A DNA stretch of 5,882 nucleotides from Campylobacterales bacterium (lineage in GTDB: Bacteria > Campylobacterota > Campylobacteria > Campylobacterales > Arcobacteraceae), in contig JAIELU010000240.1 in the NCBI GenBank assembly GCA_019752775.1, forward strand, positions 1 through 5,882. Reading direction: 5' to 3'. Numbering within the stretch: the first letter of the stretch is position 1; each line of letters opens with the position of its first letter. Below, one piece after another: positions 1 through 5,882 of this stretch. The notes below the pieces were generated by a model, which saw only the letters and a list, made by a program, of their open reading frames with translations, was not told where the DNA came from and ran no database searches. Made by a program: the position numbers and the translations under genes.

Positions 1-40
1 AAAATCGAATTTATGAATCGAAAATCAATCGAAAAATCAA

Positions 41-352
41 ATGCAAATCAAAAATTTAATCGATTGTTTAATTGAAAATCGAATTAAAGAACTTCAAGCA
101 CATTTAAAAGAAGCCCAAGAAAAAGCCACAGGAAGATCAACTAAAAATTTAGATACTGACACAATTTTAAATAATGATTTTTCATTAAATCAAGAACCAG
201 AAATAAAAACTTATAATTCTAGAGAAAACTTAAATGATATAAAAGATGGTTCGGTATTAAAAGAAAATCAACTATTAGTTGCAACTGCTGGTGAACAATT
301 AAGATTAATAGAACAATTAAAACAAGTAAAAAATAGAGTTACGAGCCTGTAA
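41..352 (+). CDS. Unrecognised 103-residue protein, 3' end formed by the IS element
   Basis: I do not recognise this protein. It is hydrophilic, with no signal peptide or membrane segment. Two amphipathic, coiled-coil-like helices are visible, at about residues 5-29 and 73-100, separated by a polar, Asn/Asp/Glu-rich linker. The ATG at 41 has no clear Shine-Dalgarno sequence before it, and an in-frame TGA at 14-16 blocks extension upstream, so the start is uncertain. A second frame is open from the window edge to a TGA at 73-75, so the real gene may begin upstream and be frameshifted. The last three residues (Thr-Ser-Leu) and the TAA at 350-352 use bases of the IS left end, which begins at 343. 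The native C-terminus has therefore probably been replaced. The gene runs towards the ovoA operon. It may be a truncated remnant. Confidence 0.5.
   Translation: MQIKNLIDCLIENRIKELQAHLKEAQEKATGRSTKNLDTDTILNNDFSLNQEPEIKTYNSRENLNDIKDGSVLKENQLLVATAGEQLRLIEQLKQVKNRVTSL
328..342. terminator. Left half of a split bidirectional intrinsic terminator
   Basis: The arm ATAGAGTT (333-340) is the exact reverse complement of AACTCTAT at 1101-1108, on the far side of the IS element. It is preceded by an A-tract (328-333), which reads as a T-tract on the minus strand. If the element is removed, the two arms close into an 8-bp stem with a loop of about 5 nt and T-tracts on both sides. That is the form of a terminator shared by convergent genes. 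The reconstruction is an inference, because no uninterrupted copy is available here. Confidence 0.5.
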
Positions 353-369
353 AACTAACTGTGTAAACC
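343..369 (+). repeat. IS256-family left terminal inverted repeat
   Basis: This starts GAGCCTGTAAAA and ends with CTGTGTAAACC. It pairs with 1071-1097 in inverted orientation, with mismatches at repeat positions 4, 6, 13 and 14. It also supplies the stop codon of the truncated gene at 41-352. Confidence 0.85.
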
Positions 370-393
370 CTAACAAATAGATTTAATTGATAT

Positions 394-399
394 TATAAT
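394..399 (+). promoter_or_regulatory. Possible -10 box of the transposase remnant
   Basis: A perfect TATAAT lies 27 nt before the ATG at 427, in the short leader between the IS left end and the transposase start. No convincing -35 box is seen about 17 bp upstream. In such AT-rich DNA a TATAAT can occur by chance, so this is weak. Confidence 0.25.
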
Positions 400-426
400 C
401 GAGTAAATAAATAGAAAAAGATTTAC

Positions 427-1053
427 ATGAGTTTGATAAACCACGAAGAGTTAAAAAAGCAAATAAAAGATGGTACATTTACATCACTAGATGTTATTAC
501 AATGAGTTTAAAAATATACGCAAAGAAGTCATACAAACTGCATCACAAGGAGAACTAACTTCAACTTAGGCTACGATAGAGATCAACAATCAGACACTTC
601 CAACTACCGTAATGGCTACAATGAAAAAACTATAAAATCAAAGTATTGAAATATTGATGTTTCTATTCCAAGAGACAGAGATTCAAACTTTGAACCACAG
701 CTTGTAAAAAGCGTGAAGTGCTTTTAGATGATAATTGGGGTAAAAAATATCCTAATATTACAGCTTCTTGGCAGACTCACAGGAATGAACTCTCAACCTT
801 TTTCAAATATCCAGAAACAGTGAGAAAACTGATTTACACTACTAATCCTATAGAGTCTTTAAATGCCACAATAAAAAGAAAAACAAAATCTAAAGGTTCA
901 TTTCCAACTGAAGCATCTGCTTTTAAAGTTATGTATCTAGCCACCCAGGAGCAACAAAAAAAATAGAATGCTAATAGTATAAGAAATTGGTATGAAATCT
1001 TCCCTCAACTTTGTATATTTTTCAGTGAAATTATGTCAAAATATACGAAGTGA
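427..1053 (+). pseudogene. IS256-family (mutator-type) transposase, multiply broken
   Basis: Three frames together rebuild an IS256-type transposase. The first frame starts at ATG 427 (MSLINHEELKKQIKDGTF). A one-base loss near 501 shifts it to NEFKNIRKEVIQTASQGELT, and a second one-base loss near 566 shifts it to LGYDRD...NYRNGY...PRDRDSNFEPQLVK. In that frame TGA at 647-649 replaces an expected Gly codon. After a junction near 705-717 the frame changes again to WGKKYPNI, FFKYPETVRKLIYTTNPIES and KGSFPTEASAFKVMYLATQE. There, TAG at 964-966 stands where the family has Trp, and the reading continues with NSIRNWYEIFPQLCIFF to TGA at 1051-1053. About 209 residues remain of the usual 390-410. The missing block of roughly 190 residues should include the first two catalytic acidic residues of the DDE site. 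The protein is certainly inactive. Confidence 0.93.
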
Positions 1054-1070
1054 TTTAGGAATAAGAGGTC

Positions 1071-1097
1071 GGTTTACACAGTTTATTTTACGGTCTC
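1071..1097 (-). repeat. IS256-family right terminal inverted repeat
   Basis: Read on the minus strand it starts GAGACCGTAAAA and ends CTGTGTAAACC, matching the left end at 23 of 27 bases. Its outer edge is only 7 bp from the ovoA stop codon. Confidence 0.85.
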
Positions 1098-1116
1098 TAA
1101 AACTCTATCTTTTTTT
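1098..1116. terminator. Right half of a split bidirectional intrinsic terminator
   Basis: The arm AACTCTAT (1101-1108) complements 333-340 exactly and is followed on the plus strand by C and a run of seven T (1110-1116). The arm overlaps the last Arg codon and TAG stop of ovoA, as is common in compact genomes. With the IS element between the arms, the hairpin is now spread over about 760 bp and should no longer terminate ovoA transcripts efficiently. Confidence 0.5.
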
Positions 1117-3195
1117 CCAAATACTCATTTGAGAAATTGTATGTTGATATTTTCGTGATGTTTCTTTTATCACAAATGGAACATCAATTGTTTCTAAAAG
1201 TTCAAAATCTACTAGAAGATTTTCTTTTAAAGTATCCAAAGTTTTTACTTCTTTATTATCTTTAATATATCCACCAAGCCAGTTTTCTTTTGGTGTATAG
1301 TCTTCTAGCCATGTATATGGACTTAAAAGAACTAATAATCCATCTTTATTTATTCGTGAGGGAATATCATCTAAAAACTTTTGAGGATAATATAATCTAT
1401 CAATTAAATTTGAACAAAATATTAAATCAAAACCTGTATAAATGTCTTTTAAATTACAAGCATCACCTTGCATAAATGTCACTTTATCTTTGATTTTTTC
1501 TAGTCCTAATTCTTTTAAAGAAACGGTTTTTTCTTCAAAAATCTCACCCTCTTTTTTAACTTTATAAATTAAAGAATCATAAATTTTAAGTTTAATTCCA
1601 ACATTTATAAAGTTTGTAGAAAAATCAATTCCAATAACTTCATCAAATATTTTAGCTAGCTCAAAAGTTGACCTTCCAACTGAACAACCTAAATCCAAAG
1701 CTTTTTTCTTATTTATATTTTTTAAATAAGGGTTTAAAAGTTCAACTGAATTTAAACAGAAATTTTTAACTCCAAAATTTTCACTTCCATAGTGAAAATC
1801 ACAATATTGAGCAATTAATTCATCTGTTTCATAAACATTATCATTTAATTTTGTTCTATATTCATTTGTTGATTTCACATATCTAAATCCTGCATGTTGA
1901 AAGAAATGCTTTCTAAAGGCATATCTTGCCTCTTTTAGTATTTCGTTTCCTAAAGAGATAAATGAGCCACCTTTCATTAAAGCGTGTCTATCATCAAATG
2001 TAGGAGTCGTAAAATCATCATAAATAGGATGTGTAATAAAATCATCAAAAGGATAAATAGGAGTTAAACTCCATTGCCAAACATTTCCTATTACATCATA
2101 AAAATCATCAAATTTATACTTATTAACGCTACTTTGATTAAACTGAATAAGTCCAATGTTTGCCTCTTTTTCTTGGGCATTTGTATAATTATATAAAGCA
2201 TAATATTCATCTTCACTAGGAAGCCTTACTTCAAAACCTAACTTTGAAGATTTATATTTACAAAAAGCTTCCGCTTCATAAATATTTATATCAACTGGAT
2301 AATTTAAAGCAAGTGGAATAACTCTATTTATTTCTCTTAAAAAATAACTATCATCTTTTTTTATCCAAAAAGGTGGATGTTTTGCTTGAGTAAAATCCAG
2401 CCATTCTTTTCCTTCTGTTGAGAAAAATTCAGGTTTATTATAACCACCCTCTTTTACAAACTCTAAAAATTCACCATTTGAAACAAGATATTTTGATGCT
2501 TGAAAATCTTTTATAATAGCTTTATGAAAAGAAAATTCATTATCCCAACCATAAAAAACTGGATTTTCTCTATTCTTTTGTAAAGTTATAGTTGAACCTT
2601 TTACTTCCAATAACTCATTTTTGGGATAAGTAGTTAAAGCTTCATTTTTATAAGAAAAAATTTCTTCAGTTTTTAAAAATTTAATATCTAACTCTCTTAG
2701 TAAAACTGAAGATGTTTCAATATGTATATTTTCATGTTCAATTCCCATCAAAATAATCCACATAGAACTATCCCAATTTATAGGCATTGTAAAAGACAAA
2801 GTATCAATTAAATCTAAAATTATTTGTTTTACTTCATTTCTATAAGCTTTTGTTTCTTCATATGTTGGCCAAGTATAATGTCCTGAATTTAAATCATCCC
2901 AAGACATTTCATCAACACCAATTGCGAAAATTGATTCAAATCTAGGATTAACCCTTTTTTTGATTATATTTGCAAGAGCTAGTTTATTTATAAAAAATGT
3001 TGCTGTATGTCCATAATAAAAAATTAAAGGATGTCTTAATCTATTGGGTTGTTGATATAAAAATTCTTTATCTTTTAATAAATCAAAAAGCTTTTCATCT
3101 AATTCATAAGTTTGTAAAAACTGCTTTTTAATTTCTTCTCTTTTTTCTTCAATCGTACCTATTGTTAGGTTTACGCTATTTTTTATATAATTCAT
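1105..3195 (-). CDS. ovoA: OvoA: 5-histidylcysteine sulfoxide synthase / N-methyltransferase
   Basis: OvoA is a cytoplasmic non-haem iron enzyme. It couples cysteine to C5 of histidine with oxygen to give 5-histidylcysteine sulfoxide, and its C-terminal domain is the SAM-dependent imidazole N-methyltransferase of ovothiol synthesis. Three parts are visible. A DinB-like domain (about 15-175) carries GHTATFF (His63) and HENIHIE (His154, His158), the likely three-histidine iron site, plus the OvoA signature IGVDEMSWDDLN. An FGE-sulfatase domain (about 215-440) contains GNVWQWSLTPIYPFDDF, MKGGSFISLGNE and FRKHFFQHAGFRYV; Tyr381 is a candidate for the active-site tyrosine (inference). A class I methyltransferase (about 470-696) has LDLGCSVGRS at 500-509 and the acidic Asp524. 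Length is normal and the C-terminus (TISQMSIWKK) fits the family. The start overlaps the upstream gene by 20 bp and has a good ribosome site, so the two are probably translationally coupled. Confidence 0.96.
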   Translation of the reverse strand: MNYIKNSVNLTIGTIEEKREEIKKQFLQTYELDEKLFDLLKDKEFLYQQPNRLRHPLIFYYGHTATFFINKLALANIIKKRVNPRFESIFAIGVDEMSWDDLNSGHYTWPTYEETKAYRNEVKQIILDLIDTLSFTMPINWDSSMWIILMGIEHENIHIETSSVLLRELDIKFLKTEEIFSYKNEALTTYPKNELLEVKGSTITLQKNRENPVFYGWDNEFSFHKAIIKDFQASKYLVSNGEFLEFVKEGGYNKPEFFSTEGKEWLDFTQAKHPPFWIKKDDSYFLREINRVIPLALNYPVDINIYEAEAFCKYKSSKLGFEVRLPSEDEYYALYNYTNAQEKEANIGLIQFNQSSVNKYKFDDFYDVIGNVWQWSLTPIYPFDDFITHPIYDDFTTPTFDDRHALMKGGSFISLGNEILKEARYAFRKHFFQHAGFRYVKSTNEYRTKLNDNVYETDELIAQYCDFHYGSENFGVKNFCLNSVELLNPYLKNINKKKALDLGCSVGRSTFELAKIFDEVIGIDFSTNFINVGIKLKIYDSLIYKVKKEGEIFEEKTVSLKELGLEKIKDKVTFMQGDACNLKDIYTGFDLIFCSNLIDRLYYPQKFLDDIPSRINKDGLLVLLSPYTWLEDYTPKENWLGGYIKDNKEVKTLDTLKENLLVDFELLETIDVPFVIKETSRKYQHTISQMSIWKKR

Positions 3196-5416
3196 TAAAT
3201 TCCTTATCTAAAAATTCTATTTTTTTTATTTTATTGTTTTTTTCAAACTCTTTGTATACATTTAATAGCTGGTTTAACTCACTTTGCCCTAAATTTGGCA
3301 AATGATTTTCAAGCCTTAATACTATATCTTTTGTATCAATTTTTAGTAAACTTTTTACAATATAATTTTCAATTAAAACCATTCCTAATCTTTTTATAGA
3401 TTTTGTTTTGTCAAGGATAATTAAAGCTTCATTCGTAGTTTCTAAAACTTCATTGCATAAAGATAAATCCATAATATTTGAAATTTTATATAAAATATTT
3501 AATGCAAAATTATGTAAAACAACTGGAATTTCATCCCTATCTCCAACTGATTGTTTTAAAATCATTCCAAGTCGCCCAAGTTTTATTGATTTATCAATAG
3601 TTTTTTCATCTTTTGAAGTTTGTAAAATATATTTATATCTATAAGAAATAGCCATATTTACAAAAGTCCCACCATATTCAAAAGCTCCTAAAGTTGGTAT
3701 TGATAAGCATTTTTTATAAAAATTAATTGCTTCATCATAATTTTCATTCCACTCTTGTAAATTTGCTTTTATATTATAAAAATGCCATAACCATAAAGGA
3801 TTATTATCTTCACTGTGAGAAAATAGTAAACTTTCTAACTTATTTAAAGATTCTATTCCTTCTTGTTTTAAACTTTCATTTCTTTGTGAAATGATAATCC
3901 AAACAGCTTTTCTTTGATAATATCTAACTTCTATATCATTTGGTTTAAAATCTTTTCCTAAATTAAGCTCTTTTGGTAAACTATTATAAGCTTGCTCAAA
4001 TTGTCCCATTCTTTCATATAATGAACAAATATTTAAAGCATATTTATTTGGATTTATCTCATATAAATATTGATTTAATAATATTGCTTGTTCAAAATGA
4101 CCATTTCTTTCAAATAAAAATGCTAAATCATTTAAAGCTTCTATTGAAATTTTTCTATAATAAGAGTTATTTGAACTTTCAAAAGTATTTATATCATTAA
4201 AATCAAACATAAATCCAGCTATTTCAAACCAATAAAAATTAATTAATTCATATTGTTGTTTATTTTTAATCGAACTAATAAATTTTTCCAAAATCTTTAT
4301 AGTTCGTCTTTGATCTAACACAATATCTTTTACATAATAATATAAAATCAAAAAAGATATTGGATTTTCAAAAGTTGTAACACACTCTTCTATGTGATTT
4401 CGTAAGTAATAAGCTAATCTTTTTTCTTCATCACTTAAATCTTTGAAAGTAACATTTGAAGTAAAAAAAACTTGTAATGATTTTTCTTGAGCTAGAAATT
4501 TAAAATCATCAAAACTTCTATTTATAAAGTTTTGAAATCCAAAAATCAATTGATTTTTAGAGTCTTGTTCCTCTTTAATAAAGTTTTTACCACAATATTC
4601 AAAAAGTTCCAAAGATATAAAAGTTTTTTTGTCTCTTTGTTTTAAAATAACAGTTGAGCAAAGTTGCATTAATGAATATAATTTTTGTTCTTTTGACGAT
4701 AATAAAATTTCAATATCACACTTTTTAGAACTACTTTCACTTCTTATTATTTCAATATCTAAAACTCCAAGTTTTTTTAATCTTTTAGTTATATTTTGTA
4801 ATTTGTCATTTCTAACATAAAAATTTACACTTAAAAATCTATTTAAAATCGTACTTGTAAAAATCTTCCAAATCCAATGATTTGCGTCTTCTAAATCGAA
4901 ATTATAAAGATGAATATTCATCTTTTTATCAAAATTAAAAAGCGTTAATTCTAATTTCTTTAATTTTCTAATATCTTTATTAAACCAAGAAGAAATTAGA
5001 TTTTTAAATTCATTTCCCTCTCCATCTAAAATTGATGGCATCATCAATAAACCAAGAAAGAAAATAATAACAAAAGTAAAAGCTATATAATCATTAAATT
5101 GCCATAAAAAAGGCATCTCAAAAACAATTTTTTTCAAAAAATCTTCATATATAGAAACTGATAAAAATGCTACGAGAATAACAAAAACAGAAAATACAGA
5201 AATAAAAGTTGATGAAAATTTCTTTTTAAGAAAATAAAAAAAAGACGAACTTCCTGCCAATAAATTTACATCATGTTCAAATTTATCCAAACTATCATTT
5301 TCACAATATGTTATATATAAATCGTTATTTTTCTTTATAACACAACTCTCATCAATGGTTTTTCTCTTTGAATTACAAAGTTTTGAAATATGGATAAAAC
5401 AATTAGTTTGGTTCAT
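3176..5416 (-). CDS. Two-TM membrane protein with C-terminal TPR repeats, function unknown
   Basis: I do not recognise a named family. The 746-residue protein starts with a polar, cysteine-containing stretch (Cys6, 14, 25, 38) without a signal peptide. Two hydrophobic helices follow at about 71-90 and 109-130, joined by a short loop, so both ends should lie on the same side of the membrane. Residues about 150-260 alternate predicted strands and helices (NIHLYNFDLEDANHW, LGVLDIEIIRS) and may be a small alpha/beta domain. From about 370 onwards the chain is helical, with TPR-like repeats at about 425-458 (LAFLFERNGHFEQAILLNQY), 459-480 (LYERMGQFEQA) and 547-575 (NENYDEAINFYKKCL). The gene begins 1 bp after the preceding gene's stop and overlaps ovoA by 20 bp at its end. 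A purine-rich AGAGGGAA lies about 12 nt before the ATG, longer than ideal, so coupling to the upstream gene is likely. A scaffold or sensor role linked to ovothiol is a guess from context. Confidence 0.85.
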   Translation of the reverse strand: MNQTNCFIHISKLCNSKRKTIDESCVIKKNNDLYITYCENDSLDKFEHDVNLLAGSSSFFYFLKKKFSSTFISVFSVFVILVAFLSVSIYEDFLKKIVFEMPFLWQFNDYIAFTFVIIFFLGLLMMPSILDGEGNEFKNLISSWFNKDIRKLKKLELTLFNFDKKMNIHLYNFDLEDANHWIWKIFTSTILNRFLSVNFYVRNDKLQNITKRLKKLGVLDIEIIRSESSSKKCDIEILLSSKEQKLYSLMQLCSTVILKQRDKKTFISLELFEYCGKNFIKEEQDSKNQLIFGFQNFINRSFDDFKFLAQEKSLQVFFTSNVTFKDLSDEEKRLAYYLRNHIEECVTTFENPISFLILYYYVKDIVLDQRRTIKILEKFISSIKNKQQYELINFYWFEIAGFMFDFNDINTFESSNNSYYRKISIEALNDLAFLFERNGHFEQAILLNQYLYEINPNKYALNICSLYERMGQFEQAYNSLPKELNLGKDFKPNDIEVRYYQRKAVWIIISQRNESLKQEGIESLNKLESLLFSHSEDNNPLWLWHFYNIKANLQEWNENYDEAINFYKKCLSIPTLGAFEYGGTFVNMAISYRYKYILQTSKDEKTIDKSIKLGRLGMILKQSVGDRDEIPVVLHNFALNILYKISNIMDLSLCNEVLETTNEALIILDKTKSIKRLGMVLIENYIVKSLLKIDTKDIVLRLENHLPNLGQSELNQLLNVYKEFEKNNKIKKIEFLDKEFNELYKK
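3200..3205 (-). promoter_or_regulatory. Ribosome binding site of ovoA
   Basis: AAGGAA on the minus strand lies 4 nt before the ATG at 3195, inside the last codons of the upstream TPR gene. It supports this start and shows that ovoA is translated from the same transcript. Confidence 0.75.
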
Positions 5417-5417
5417 T

Positions 5418-5882
5418 TTAGTTTTTTATTCCCTCTCGCGCTATTTTATTTTGTAGTGGATCTGTAAATGTATAAGAACCATCTTTTAAAGGAAAATCAT
5501 AATTTTCAAAGGTTTTTTGAAAACCTTTAATAAAATTATCATCATAATTTTTCAAAGCTTCTTTTACTGTTTCTATATATTTAACTGGAATAAATGTATT
5601 TTCTTGCCCAATAAATGCAATTTTTTCTTTTTTTGTTGTCATAAAAGCTATTAAATCGCTTTTTATTGTTTCATCTAAAACATCAGTTGATTTTATATCT
5701 ATACAACTATAATTTTTTTCTCTTAATTTTAAAATTTCCAATTCTTCTTCTGAAATTTCTATTACAACTCCATCTAAAATAGAATTTTCATTTTTTTGAA
5801 TATTTAAAAAAACTCCATTTACATTTTTATATTCAAAAGCAATAGATTCTATTGCATTCCAAACTCTTTCATAACCTTTTAT
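5418..5882 (-). CDS. Gamma-glutamylcyclotransferase-fold (GGCT/AIG2-like) protein, 5' end missing
   Basis: The frame is open from the window edge to the TAA at 5418-5420, giving 154 visible residues; the N-terminus with the usual YGSL substrate loop lies outside. The visible part begins IKGYERVWNAIES and contains DGVVIEISEEELEILKLREK. This is the core strand and helix of the GGCT fold; the Glu of REKNY (visible residue 55, codon 5718-5720) matches the catalytic Glu position. Later, FIPVKYIETVKEALKNYDDNF resembles the PxxYIDTVxxG segment of this family. Known relatives convert gamma-glutamyl amines or peptides to 5-oxoproline and the free amine or amino acid. A TTG at 5739-5741 would give a 107-residue product, but it falls inside this conserved segment and is not the start. 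Its stop is 1 bp before the TPR gene. The substrate cannot be told from sequence; release of cysteine for OvoA is an inference. Confidence 0.82.
   Translation of the reverse strand: MKGYERVWNAIESIAFEYKNVNGVFLNIQKNENSILDGVVIEISEEELEILKLREKNYSCIDIKSTDVLDETIKSDLIAFMTTKKEKIAFIGQENTFIPVKYIETVKEALKNYDDNFIKGFQKTFENYDFPLKDGSYTFTDPLQNKIAREGIKN
5508..5528. repeat. Perfect 9-bp inverted repeat inside the GGCT-like gene
   Basis: AAAGGTTTT (5508-5516) and AAAACCTTT (5520-5528) form a hairpin with a 3-nt loop, about 90 nt before the TPR gene start. It encodes part of KGFQKTFEN. No T-tract follows on the minus strand, so it is not a convincing terminator. It could be chance in AT-rich coding DNA, or an mRNA structure affecting the downstream gene. 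Confidence 0.35.

Larger units (their letters stand above)
343..1097 (+). mobile_element. Decayed IS256-family insertion sequence, 755 bp
   Basis: The element is bounded by 27-bp inverted repeats (343-369 and 1071-1097) that match at 23 of 27 positions. Both contain TGTGTAAACC at their inner end, and a TGTGTAAA block at that position is typical of IS256-family termini. Inside is a broken mutator-type transposase read rightwards. Intact family members are usually about 1.3-1.5 kb, so roughly half the element is missing, lost by an internal deletion near 705-717. No 8- or 9-bp direct target duplication is visible: the bases outside are AGAGTTAC on the left and TAAAACTC on the right. The element cannot move by itself, but its ends look fairly well preserved and might be recognised by a related transposase in trans. 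Confidence 0.88.

Noticed and set aside
1..75. Open frame from the window edge to a TGA at 73-75 (24 residues), overlapping the start of the first gene
   Set aside because: It is too short and low in complexity to support as a gene end. It is kept only as a possible frameshifted 5' part of the gene at 41-352.
1..85. Repeated AATCGAA-like words, including the 11-bp direct repeat AAAATCGAATT at 1-11 and 75-85, as possible iterons
   Set aside because: Spacing is irregular, only one 11-bp pair is exact, and the base composition makes such words common. No replication gene is seen.
1290..1475. 61-codon open frame on the plus strand
   Set aside because: It lies wholly antisense to the conserved methyltransferase part of ovoA and has no recognisable protein.
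1105..3195. EgtB (ergothioneine sulfoxide synthase) instead of OvoA
   Set aside because: EgtB lacks the C-terminal methyltransferase. The fused methyltransferase and the IGVDEMSWDDLN segment fit OvoA.
3408..3644. 78-codon open frame on the plus strand
   Set aside because: It is the antisense shadow of the TPR-protein gene; no ribosome site or protein similarity is apparent.
3973..4200. 75-codon open frame on the plus strand
   Set aside because: It is antisense to the TPR repeats of the large minus-strand gene.
4629..4820. 63-codon open frame on the plus strand
   Set aside because: It is antisense to the middle of the TPR-protein gene, and its composition reflects the opposite strand.
5499..5557. 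Near-direct repeat ATAATTTTCAAAG / ATAATTTTTCAAAG
   Set aside because: It encodes two similar Asn-Tyr-Asp stretches in the GGCT-like protein, differs by one base, and has no further copies.

Overview
The window is very AT-rich, with dense A/T-ending codons and tightly packed, overlapping genes. Together with an OvoA-type ovothiol synthase, this suggests a Campylobacterota genome, most likely Arcobacter-like. That placement is inferred from composition and gene content; there is no rRNA or other marker gene here to prove it.

Layout. Positions 41-352 (+) hold a small unrecognised gene or gene remnant rich in coiled-coil-like helices. Its last three codons and stop run into the left end of an insertion sequence. 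Positions 343-1097 are a decayed IS256-family element of 755 bp. It has 27-bp imperfect terminal inverted repeats and a transposase pseudogene (427-1053) that carries two single-base frameshifts, two nonsense codons and a large internal deletion. The element sits between the two halves of what looks like a bidirectional intrinsic terminator (ATAGAGTT at 333-340, AACTCTAT at 1101-1108), in the gap between two convergent transcription units.

The rest of the window, 1105-5882, is one minus-strand operon, read from right to left. First comes the 3' part of a gamma-glutamylcyclotransferase-fold protein, 154 codons visible, with its 5' end beyond the window. One base later starts a 746-residue protein with two transmembrane helices and C-terminal TPR repeats. 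Overlapping that gene by 20 bp is ovoA, full length at 696 residues, with DinB-like, FGE-sulfatase and methyltransferase parts.

How the genes may work together. OvoA joins cysteine to histidine through an oxidative C-S bond and N-methylates the imidazole in ovothiol synthesis. A gamma-glutamylcyclotransferase-like enzyme could release cysteine from gamma-glutamyl-cysteine compounds or act on a gamma-glutamylated thiol. The membrane/TPR protein is of unknown function and could act as a scaffold or sensor. The tight coupling of these three genes is the most interesting feature of the window. The PLP lyase OvoB, needed to complete ovothiol, is not in view.
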